In this document: in pieces, positions 1-6,099 of the stretch
Layout of the letters: every line of letters starts with the position of its first letter
Position numbering within the stretch: the stretch's first letter is position 1
DNA from: Chthoniobacterales bacterium
GTDB taxonomy: Bacteria > Verrucomicrobiota > Verrucomicrobiia > Chthoniobacterales > UBA10450
Direction: 5' to 3'
Assembly (NCBI GenBank): GCA_013694945.1
Contig: JACDBM010000104.1
Coordinates: forward strand, 1-6,222
Length of the DNA stretch: 6,222 bases
The notes under the pieces: generated by a model
What the model saw: only the letters and a program-made list of their open reading frames with translations
Database searches by the model: none
Told to the model about the DNA's origin: nothing
Position numbers and translations under genes: made by a program

Positions 1-50
1 GATCTCCTCAGCCGAACGTCAAGCATCCTCACGCAATGAACCGACTGCCG

Positions 51-458
51 TCAGGCGAGCGATTCCCTTCCTTGATCGTAGGTCTGTCGCGACGGATCGA
101 GCAGCACCCACGGCAGGCGGTCTTCAATCCAGATAGCTACGTCAGGAGAATACGCTTCGGGCTGATCCAGTGAAGCGACGGTAACATCCATCCATTCACA
201 ACTGTCGTGCTCCTCAAAGAAGAGTGGCGTGCCACAGCATCCAGCGAAGGAACGAAGTCGATCGGCATGGCTGACCTTCCGCACATCACCGGAAACGATC
301 TCGACCTGATCTCTGCGGAAAGAGCCCCAGGTCACAAATGGTGCAGCACTTGCGCGACGGCAATCGACGCAATGACAATCGCTCCGTTCTCTCGGCGTAT
401 CGTGCAGCCGGTACCGGACCGCTCCGCAGAGACAACCGCCTTCAAGCGCCGCGGGCAT
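51..458 (-). CDS. GFA/CENP-V family zinc protein (glutathione-dependent formaldehyde-activating enzyme-like)
   Basis: This is a 135-residue protein with the full layout of the GFA fold. A GGCLCGAVRY segment holds Cys9 and Cys11, a CHCVDCRR segment holds Cys28, Cys30 and Cys33, and a FAGCCGTPLFF segment holds Cys74 and Cys75. In this family one cysteine set binds a structural zinc and the CxCxxC set binds the second, catalytic-type zinc. The founding member was proposed to join formaldehyde to glutathione, but most relatives have no proven substrate, so only the fold is claimed here. The usual FCxxCGT motif reads FAGCCGT, so the expected cysteine at residue 72 is alanine and an extra cysteine stands at 74. 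The start is well supported: GGAGG (plus-strand 468-472) lies 9 nt before the ATG. The gene follows the aromatic amino acid hydroxylase gene on the same strand after 55 bp with no clear terminator between, so cotranscription is possible. Confidence 0.9.
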   Translation of the reverse strand: MPAALEGGCLCGAVRYRLHDTPRERSDCHCVDCRRASAAPFVTWGSFRRDQVEIVSGDVRKVSHADRLRSFAGCCGTPLFFEEHDSCEWMDVTVASLDQPEAYSPDVAIWIEDRLPWVLLDPSRQTYDQGRESLA

Positions 459-513
459 GAATTACAACCTCCGACTTTCGGTTGGACCGCGTCGCGCGTG
501 TCGAAAATTCAGA

Positions 514-2298
514 CTAATTTGTCGCCGTCTGTAGGCCAGTCTTGTGATAAGTCACCAAGCGGAAGCCCCATTCGATCAGCGTGGCTTTGTCTTTGTCTGT
601 TAGTTTCCTTCCATTCAGGAACGTGACGATCTTCTGCTTCAGGTCGTTTTGCTCGCCCGCGTCGTCGAGGATTTCGAAGATCTCCATTGAGAGCAGCCAA
701 TCGTCCAGATGCTCGGCTTGCTGCGTTTCCCAGATTTCGCCCAGCCGTTCGTAGCCGACTTTCCGAGTGCGGATTTCGCGCACCTGATGATACAGGTTTT
801 CCAGCTTTTTGCGCTTCTCATCGGAAGGAACCTTGATCGTGCGTTCTTTCGGCACGAGCGCTACGTGACTGTACGAATCCTTGTCCGCCGCGCCATTGAA
901 GACGGAACTGATCCGCTCACCCACGGCCATGTCGTAAGTTCCCCACCTTGGATCGAACAAGACACGATCTCCCAGCATGGCGCTGCAATTTGAAAAGGTG
1001 ATAACGAGCAGTTTGCCACCGCGCCGCAGGACTTTCTCGACGCGGCCGCTCACGAGAATGCCGCTTTCGAAACGGATTGTGGCGTTCTTGCCCTCCTCGA
1101 CGCTCAAGCGGCGTAATTGATCATCCGACAATGTCTCGGGTTCGGCGTTCGTGTCGCGCCAGCGGCCGATCGGTGCGCCGAAACCTTCGGCGTGACAATC
1201 GCGTCCGTGCCCCTCGAGTTGCTTGTCTGCGAACGCGAGCGCGGTTGGTCCAGTCGTGCGCAAGTATATCGGCGTGTTGTTCTCGTCTGGCAGCACTTCG
1301 TTGAATGTGCCGCTCACTTGCAGACCGGAAGAGTACTCGCAGGTAGTCGTGTTCTTGCAGTCGATGGCTTTGTCCAAGCCCTCGCGTCCGCCCACCCGGA
1401 AAGCCATCCCGTTCGCGAACTCCTCCAGTACACCTGTGAGATGCTCGAAATCGCGGCAGACGAAGAGCTGTGGTTGCTTCGTCGTGATGTCGAAAGGCGT
1501 CTGTGCCGCGTCAATCGAATACCAGAGCTTCTTCACGTGCGTCTCGAGACAGGAGACGGATTCGCCGATGGACGAGAGCAGACCGGCGCCGTAAATCTTC
1601 GGTTTTTCAAGCGTTCCGATCAGGCCGTATTCGACTGTCCACCAATGGAGCCGGGAGAGCAGCGCCATTTCCGAGGGTTCTCCGAGATTTTGCTGACGCT
1701 CTTCCACAAGCTTTGTCGCAGCTGCCAGCTCCTGCGCATCCGAGTTCGGCAGCTCTTTTAGAATCGACAAATGCCGGATCGCCTCGTAGAGCTCGAAATC
1801 CTTCTTGGATTGCATCGCCTTCGCACCGACTTCGCCGAAACGCTGCAGGTAACGCGAGTACTCCTGATCAACAATGATCGGCGCGTGCCCCGCAGCTTCG
1901 TGCACGATGTCGGGCGCGGGCGTGTATTCGATGTGGTGCATCTGCCGCATGTCGCATGCAATCACCAGGACTTTGTATGCTTGGAATTCCATGAAGGCCG
2001 CAGGCGGAATGAACCCGTCCACAGCCACCGCGCCCCAGCCGATCCGGCCGAGAATATCGTTCATCTCCTGAATGCGCGGGATGCGTTCAAACGAGATGCC
2101 GGTATCGAGCAACCCCTGGAAGTAAACCTTGTGCGCGTATTCCTTCAGAAAGAATGTGTTCTGCCGCATGATGAAGCGCCAGACCGCGTGATCGACCGGC
2201 GTATATTCGTCGTAACGTTGGTCGACCGCGAATTGCAGGAGGTGTTTCGGAAGCGCGGCGACTGCCGCATTATTCGTCGAGATGCCGTTCGAATTCAT
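514..2298 (-). CDS. phhA: Phenylalanine 4-hydroxylase, long form (pterin-dependent aromatic amino acid hydroxylase)
   Basis: This non-haem iron enzyme is expected to convert L-phenylalanine to L-tyrosine with O2 and a tetrahydropterin, in the cytoplasm. The catalytic domain fills about residues 15-300. The iron ligands are visible: His133 and His138 in HEAAGH, and Glu223 in HWWTVEYGL. The family motif YGAGLLSSIGE is at 236-246. Typical proteobacterial enzymes have about 260-300 residues; this one has 594. Long forms of nearly 600 residues are known in Bacillus and Bacteroidetes, so the length is not an assembly error. The extension has a beta-rich part (about 318-462) containing two related segments (EYSSGLQVSGTFNEVL at 321-336 and RFESGILVSGRVEKVL at 409-424), then a charged helical part (about 490-594). 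No ACT regulatory domain is seen at the N-terminus. AGAGG-like pairing to the ribosome (AGAGG, plus-strand 2305-2309) lies 6 nt before the ATG. No pterin dehydratase gene is in the window. Tyrosine or tryptophan as substrate cannot be excluded from sequence alone. Confidence 0.93.
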   Translation of the reverse strand: MNSNGISTNNAAVAALPKHLLQFAVDQRYDEYTPVDHAVWRFIMRQNTFFLKEYAHKVYFQGLLDTGISFERIPRIQEMNDILGRIGWGAVAVDGFIPPAAFMEFQAYKVLVIACDMRQMHHIEYTPAPDIVHEAAGHAPIIVDQEYSRYLQRFGEVGAKAMQSKKDFELYEAIRHLSILKELPNSDAQELAAATKLVEERQQNLGEPSEMALLSRLHWWTVEYGLIGTLEKPKIYGAGLLSSIGESVSCLETHVKKLWYSIDAAQTPFDITTKQPQLFVCRDFEHLTGVLEEFANGMAFRVGGREGLDKAIDCKNTTTCEYSSGLQVSGTFNEVLPDENNTPIYLRTTGPTALAFADKQLEGHGRDCHAEGFGAPIGRWRDTNAEPETLSDDQLRRLSVEEGKNATIRFESGILVSGRVEKVLRRGGKLLVITFSNCSAMLGDRVLFDPRWGTYDMAVGERISSVFNGAADKDSYSHVALVPKERTIKVPSDEKRKKLENLYHQVREIRTRKVGYERLGEIWETQQAEHLDDWLLSMEIFEILDDAGEQNDLKQKIVTFLNGRKLTDKDKATLIEWGFRLVTYHKTGLQTATN

Positions 2299-2328
2299 AG
2301 GGGGCCTCTGGCGGACACAGTCTAACGT

Positions 2329-3240
2329 ATGATCGAGACGAGGGCGAGCAAGAGCTTTGCGCTCCGGAGGGGCGACACTCCTGTCGCCTACGCCAGCAAA
2401 GATGAACTGCGGGCGACAAGAGTGTCGCCTCTCCTATGGCTGAATCTGACCTGTCTCGATGCGCCGCTGGTGGCGGTGAGCTGGCAATGGCTCTTCGCTC
2501 GTACTTTCGGCATTCCGAGCGTGCCTGGCGGTGCTTCGGCTTTATTCCTGACCGCCTGGCTGATTTACCTGACCGATCGATTCGGCGATGGCACTTCCAT
2601 TCAACTAAGTTCTCCAACTTCGTTGCGGCAGCGCTTCGCCCTGCGGCATCGAGTCTCGTGGATTATGATGATGGCTGTAGTCGCCGCCGCTGATTTCGTT
2701 GTGATAATTAGCATGCTCCCGCCGCGCACGTTGGTTGTCGGCGGCGCGCTTGGTGCCTTTGCGCTCTTCTATCTCACGCTGAATCGATTCGTGCCCTCAC
2801 TCTGGTACAGGCTGCCGCTGAAGGAGATCAGCATTGGTTTTCTTTTTGCGGCCGGAGTGATCACTCCGTTGGCGCATGGCCTAACGAGTGCAGTCAGGCC
2901 AGCATGGCTCCTCTTTGCCGGCCTCTGCTCGTTGAACTGTATCAGCATTGCGGTTTGGGAACGTGATTTTGACATGGCGCAGCGACGCGTCTCCATCGCA
3001 ACCGCCTTTCCGGCAGTCGAGCGTTGTTTGCTGGTCGCGCAGCTGCTCCTCTCCGTGGCGAGTGGCGCTCTCGCCTTCACGGCCACGACTGATCGGAACG
3101 TTCTCGTGTGTGTTGGAGCAAGCGCAGCTCTGCTGGCGACGGTGCATGTTTGCCGGGCTGCGGTTCAGGCAGACGCACGCACGGCTCTGGCCGATCTGGT
3201 GTTGCTAACGCCGGTCTTCGCGCTGCTGAGTCAAGCCTAG
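2329..3240 (+). CDS. UbiA-like polytopic membrane protein, function unknown
   Basis: This 303-residue protein has about seven to nine hydrophobic segments from residue 34 to the end, typical of an inner-membrane protein. It resembles the UbiA prenyltransferase superfamily: AWLIYLTDRFGD at 76-87 sits where the first aspartate-rich motif is expected, and NCISIAVWERDFD at 203-215 sits near the second. WYRLPLKEISIGFLFAAG at 159-176 lies in the middle. Both aspartate motifs are degenerate compared with the classic NDxxDxxxD and DxxxDxxxD, so prenyl transfer is unproven and no substrate is assigned. The start is uncertain. The first 31 codons from ATG 2329 are polar and run through a palindrome pair (2366-2434), and no good Shine-Dalgarno sequence precedes this ATG. 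Codon 32 is an in-frame GTG (2422), just before the first hydrophobic stretch, but it too lacks a clear ribosome site. The gene is divergent from the hydroxylase gene and convergent with the sigma-factor operon. Confidence 0.72.
   Translation: MIETRASKSFALRRGDTPVAYASKDELRATRVSPLLWLNLTCLDAPLVAVSWQWLFARTFGIPSVPGGASALFLTAWLIYLTDRFGDGTSIQLSSPTSLRQRFALRHRVSWIMMMAVVAAADFVVIISMLPPRTLVVGGALGAFALFYLTLNRFVPSLWYRLPLKEISIGFLFAAGVITPLAHGLTSAVRPAWLLFAGLCSLNCISIAVWERDFDMAQRRVSIATAFPAVERCLLVAQLLLSVASGALAFTATTDRNVLVCVGASAALLATVHVCRAAVQADARTALADLVLLTPVFALLSQA
2366..2434. repeat. Pair of mirrored palindromes (REP/BIME-like element)
   Basis: Two 24-nt arms, 2366-2389 and 2411-2434, are inverted copies of each other. 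They differ at three positions and are separated by 21 nt. Each arm is also palindromic: GGCGACA-CTCC-TGTCGCC at 2371-2388 and GGCGACA-AGAG-TGTCGCC at 2412-2429 both have perfect 7-bp stems with 4-nt loops. The element can therefore fold as two small hairpins or one long stem. This nested design is that of repetitive extragenic palindromic pairs, which are usually intergenic. Here it lies near the 5' end of the UbiA-like open frame and upstream of the divergent hydroxylase gene. Only one copy is in this window, so repetition across the genome is inferred, not seen. Confidence 0.7.
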
Positions 3241-3286
3241 AGCGTCACGGCGCTCCCGGAAACAGACAGGAGCCAAACGCGCGCCG

Positions 3287-5386
3287 TTACTCGGCGACCT
3301 CCCGCTTTGCGCGACGTGCCGCTCGGGCGCGAGAAATCGACGCAACGACCCACGCGATGAGTCCTATCGCCACGACCCAGGGAGCGAGGAACGCGATGGC
3401 CACACCGATCATGCGCAAGCTCCACATCAGCGCGGAAAAACCCTGCCCGAGCGTGTGCCGGATGGTTGCGAACAAGCCAGTCTCATCCGAAACGATATTT
3501 GGCTGGCTGTAGACCTGAATACTGATGTCAGCCGGCGCGGTTTCTTCGTTGATGGTGCCCCGGCGATCTGCGCGCTGCACGCTGACATCTTTCACCTTCC
3601 CGAGCTGATCGAATGAGCTGAGCAAAGGCGCGTAATTCTTCAGCGGCACGCGCAAAGTGAGATTCGCAATTTCCTGCCCATCCGGATCGCGGCTGAAGGA
3701 TGAGCTCCGAATCTCCGCGCCTGCGCCTGCGGCGTTCTCCTTCAGCCGCGCGACTTTGTCCGACACGGCAGAGGCGAGGATGCGAAGGCTGGTGGTTTGC
3801 AGCGCAGGCTCCTCTTCATTGCGCGAGATGGTGATGCTCAACTCAACCTTGTCGCGCTCCACCTTTGCGTTCTCCGCCATCCCGGTGCCGCCCTGCGCGA
3901 CGCGATCGGTTTGGTCCGTGTAATTCTGCACCCGGCCCATCCCTTTGATGCGGACAATGAGCGTGTCCGCTTCTTCGGGGGCGATCAACAACACGAGCCG
4001 CGCGGTCGCTTCGCCGGTGCTGTCGCGATCGAGCGTGGAAGAAGAGAGCTGCGCCTTTGCCCCCTCAATCACCGTCTTCACCTCGGCAAAGGTCTTCTCC
4101 ACGTCCGTCGAATAAAGGGCGAGGTGCGCTGTGCGTTTCAAGAGAAACGCTGCGGGCAAATTCATGTCTTTTTCCGCGAGCGAAATTGTGACCGTGGCGA
4201 ACTGCACTTGTGCGTCCATGAATTTGAGTTCGCCCTGCATTTGCTCGATCTGCTGGCGGACGCGCCCGAGTTCCTTCTCGACCTCGAGCAGATCGGAAAC
4301 TTTCCCGGTCTTCGTCTTGAGAATATCGATGAGCCGCTGCTCCATCACGCGCGCGTTATTCAGGCGGGAGTCGGTGTCGAAATATTGCTTGGTTACGTCT
4401 TGGGTGCCGAGCGTCTGATTCTTCACTTCGCCGAGGCCGCGGAGCTGCAACAGGAACGTATCCAGAGTGTCGGGGAGAACCTTGACCACGACTTCACCGC
4501 GCAGTTTTCCGTTCTCCTGTTTCGCCGAGCTGCTCGTCGCGACGTAGCCGCGCTGTCCGGTAGCGAAGCTCGTGATCTTCTGCACTGCTTCATCGAATTT
4601 CGCGATCTCGAGCTCGACTTGGGCGTTGCGGATCAATTTGCGGTTTGCGTCCGCCGCGGGCGGAGGAGGCGCGTCTTCGATCGAGGCAGCGACGGAAGAC
4701 TCCATGGTAGTCATGCGATCCGCGCCGTCTTCCGGTCGTTCTTCAGCGAACTCAGGGGCGGGCGCCGGTAGCGATTCAGCGGGTTCTGTTTGTTCACGCG
4801 CCACCAGCGGTTCCGCCTCGCTTTTGAGCGGGGCAGCGGCCGTTCGAGGCTCGGCCACGGTGCGCGCAGAGTCGGCCAATGATTCACTTTGGGGAGATGA
4901 AGCTTTACCCTCGGTGGCTTTGGAGGAGTTCGCGAGCGAAGCGCTGTCTTGTGGCCCGCGGAGCAGTCGATCGCGCTCATCTCGAATTCCGAGTTCGGAA
5001 GCGCCCTGCATTTTCTCCCTTTCACCGGCATTTTCCCGGGTCACAACTTTCCCCACTTGCACCAGCGTCAGCATCACGGCCGCGGCAGCGGTGATCTGCG
5101 TGGCGCGAAGGCGGAAGAGACCGACGAGAAGTGACGCCAGGCCGCCGCGGTACGGCAGCCTTTTGCGGAAGCCGGAGACAATCCGCTGTTCGAAAGCCAA
5201 ATCCGGCTTCGCCTCCTCGAGTGTGGATTCAATCATTTTGCTCATGGTGAGTTCTTCTTCATGTAATGCGCGGCAGCTCTCGCAGGTGGCGAGGTGCGCG
5301 CGGAAGGTGACGTGCTCCTCCGGGGAAAGCTGGTCGTGCACGGCGGCGGCGAGCCAAGGTTCGATCTCATCGTGAATGGCTGGCAT
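3287..5386 (-). CDS. Membrane-anchored anti-sigma factor fused to a DUF4349 domain
   Basis: This is a 699-residue protein. Residues 1-50 form a zf-HC2-type anti-sigma zinc finger with His31, Cys35 and Cys38 in HLATCESC. A first membrane segment lies at about 80-108. A low-complexity linker rich in Ala, Pro, Glu and Ser follows (about 115-240). A DUF4349-like domain spans about 240-400, with a coiled coil at about 330-385. Two more units resembling the first part of that domain lie at about 411-490 and 515-600. A second membrane segment lies at about 645-674, followed by a basic tail. The predicted layout is cytoplasmic finger, extracytoplasmic middle, cytoplasmic tail. The start lies 4 nt after the stop codon of the ECF sigma gene and has no obvious Shine-Dalgarno sequence, which suggests translational coupling. 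The likely role is to hold the sigma factor inactive until the outer part senses a signal; the signal is unknown. Typical DUF4349 proteins are roughly half this length and lack the finger. Confidence 0.85.
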   Translation of the reverse strand: MPAIHDEIEPWLAAAVHDQLSPEEHVTFRAHLATCESCRALHEEELTMSKMIESTLEEAKPDLAFEQRIVSGFRKRLPYRGGLASLLVGLFRLRATQITAAAAVMLTLVQVGKVVTRENAGEREKMQGASELGIRDERDRLLRGPQDSASLANSSKATEGKASSPQSESLADSARTVAEPRTAAAPLKSEAEPLVAREQTEPAESLPAPAPEFAEERPEDGADRMTTMESSVAASIEDAPPPPAADANRKLIRNAQVELEIAKFDEAVQKITSFATGQRGYVATSSSAKQENGKLRGEVVVKVLPDTLDTFLLQLRGLGEVKNQTLGTQDVTKQYFDTDSRLNNARVMEQRLIDILKTKTGKVSDLLEVEKELGRVRQQIEQMQGELKFMDAQVQFATVTISLAEKDMNLPAAFLLKRTAHLALYSTDVEKTFAEVKTVIEGAKAQLSSSTLDRDSTGEATARLVLLIAPEEADTLIVRIKGMGRVQNYTDQTDRVAQGGTGMAENAKVERDKVELSITISRNEEEPALQTTSLRILASAVSDKVARLKENAAGAGAEIRSSSFSRDPDGQEIANLTLRVPLKNYAPLLSSFDQLGKVKDVSVQRADRRGTINEETAPADISIQVYSQPNIVSDETGLFATIRHTLGQGFSALMWSLRMIGVAIAFLAPWVVAIGLIAWVVASISRARAARRAKREVAE

Positions 5387-5390
5387 ATCG

Positions 5391-5942
5391 TTAGTCCAGT
5401 GAGGCGAGGGCCGGTTGGAGGCGTCTCCGCATGGTTTGCAGCGCGCGACCGAGAATCCCGCGGAGCGCGCCGTTCGTTAGGCCAAGAGTGCGTTCGATCG
5501 TGGCGTAATCCAGCGCATCGATATAGCGCAGCGTCACTGCGACACGATGCGCTTCGGGCAACGCAGCCAGCGCGGCGTGCACTCGCCCGTTCACGTCCGA
5601 CGCCCGCTCTTGCTCGTGTTGGTTAGCTATCGACGGATCGAGCGCGTGATCCAATTCGCCCCCGAGCGGAGCAGTCCGCCGGCTCCGCGCCACGTCGCGA
5701 GCCCGGTGCCGCGCAATCGTAGCAAGCCAGGCAGGAAACTTCTCCGGCTCGCGCACGCGCCAGCGCGACTTCCACGCTTTCACAAATGCGTCCTGCACGA
5801 CGTCCTCCGCTTCCGCGCGATCCTGCAGAACACCGTAGGCAATCGCGAAAAGCGTGCGGCTGGAGGCGCGGATGATCATCTCGAAAGCGTCGCGATCACC
5901 TTTAATGGCGGCCTGGTAAATTTCGCGATCGATGGAATCCAT
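5391..5942 (-). CDS. ECF-type RNA polymerase sigma factor (sigma-70 family)
   Basis: This 183-residue protein has only regions 2 and 4, as ECF sigma factors do. Region 2 spans about residues 8-82. AEAEDVVQDAFVKAWK at 43-58 is the conserved core-binding part, and FPAWLATIARHRARDVARS at 69-87 is the part that contacts the -10 element. Region 4 spans about 113-176, starting with AALPEAHRVAVTLRY, with a helix-turn-helix near DYATIERTLGLTNGALRGIL at 135-154. The fairly short linker between them is polar, with no extra domain. The next gene downstream begins after 4 nt and encodes a protein with an anti-sigma zinc finger, so this is the cognate pair of one operon. Such pairs usually regulate their own promoter. 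A CGTCTA element lies at 5961-5966 on the minus strand, but no matching -35 element was convincing. A weak GGTGA ribosome site precedes the ATG by about 10 nt. Confidence 0.93.
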   Translation of the reverse strand: MDSIDREIYQAAIKGDRDAFEMIIRASSRTLFAIAYGVLQDRAEAEDVVQDAFVKAWKSRWRVREPEKFPAWLATIARHRARDVARSRRTAPLGGELDHALDPSIANQHEQERASDVNGRVHAALAALPEAHRVAVTLRYIDALDYATIERTLGLTNGALRGILGRALQTMRRRLQPALASLD

Positions 5943-6071
5943 GTGATCCGTTCACCAGCCTAGACGCACGAGGGTGCGAATCCGCGCGAAAAAGTTAGGG
6001 AAAAACAAGAGGCGCCCTTCACGGGGGTTATCCTGAACCGCGCAGAAGGAAGAAGCCCGCGCGCGGCGTCC

Positions 6072-6089
6072 AGGCACTCCGCCGTGCCT
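6072..6089 (-). terminator. Possible transcription terminator hairpin after the L,D-transpeptidase gene
   Basis: The inverted repeat AGGCAC/GTGCCT (6-bp stem, 6-nt loop) begins 10 nt after the stop codon of the L,D-transpeptidase gene. No clean U-tract follows; a pyrimidine-rich stretch (CTTCTTCCTTCT) comes about 20 nt later. The position fits an end-of-gene hairpin that would separate this gene from the sigma-factor operon, but the missing U-tract keeps the call weak. Confidence 0.35.
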
Positions 6090-6099
6090 TCAGTCGGCT

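Noticed and set aside
1..50. Possible end of a plus-strand gene (frame 1 stops with TGA at 37-39)
   Set aside because: Only 12 codons are visible and they match nothing I recognise; an open stretch this short is expected by chance.
1117..1761. A 214-codon open frame on the plus strand opposite the hydroxylase gene
   Set aside because: The opposite strand encodes conserved hydroxylase catalytic and extension sequence in this region; the antisense product has no family features.
2324..2351. Possible promoter for the hydroxylase gene (minus-strand TTGCTC, 16-nt gap, TACGTT)
   Set aside because: Each hexamer matches the consensus at only about half its positions; such matches are common by chance.
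2329..2434. Insertion sequence or transposon end
   Set aside because: There is no transposase, no target duplication and no terminal repeat pair enclosing a gene; the structure is a compact palindrome pair instead.
3240..3255. Hairpin GAGCG/CGCTC between the convergent UbiA-like and anti-sigma fusion genes
   Set aside because: The stem is only 5 bp and no T-tract follows on either strand, so a bidirectional terminator is not supported.
3797..4771. A 324-codon open frame on the plus strand opposite the anti-sigma fusion gene, and a 267-codon one at 4572-5375
   Set aside because: Both are antisense shadows of a GC-rich gene with clear domains. Their translations are rich in Arg, Leu, His or Ser and show no recognisable motif, signal or ribosome site.
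5961..6000. Possible ECF-type promoter for the sigma gene (minus-strand CGTCTA, with CCCTAAC upstream)
   Set aside because: The two elements are 27 nt apart, too far for the usual 15-18 nt ECF spacing, and no AAC-type -35 lies at the right distance. A small inverted repeat, CGCAC/GTGCG (5965-5978), sits beside it but is too short to call.
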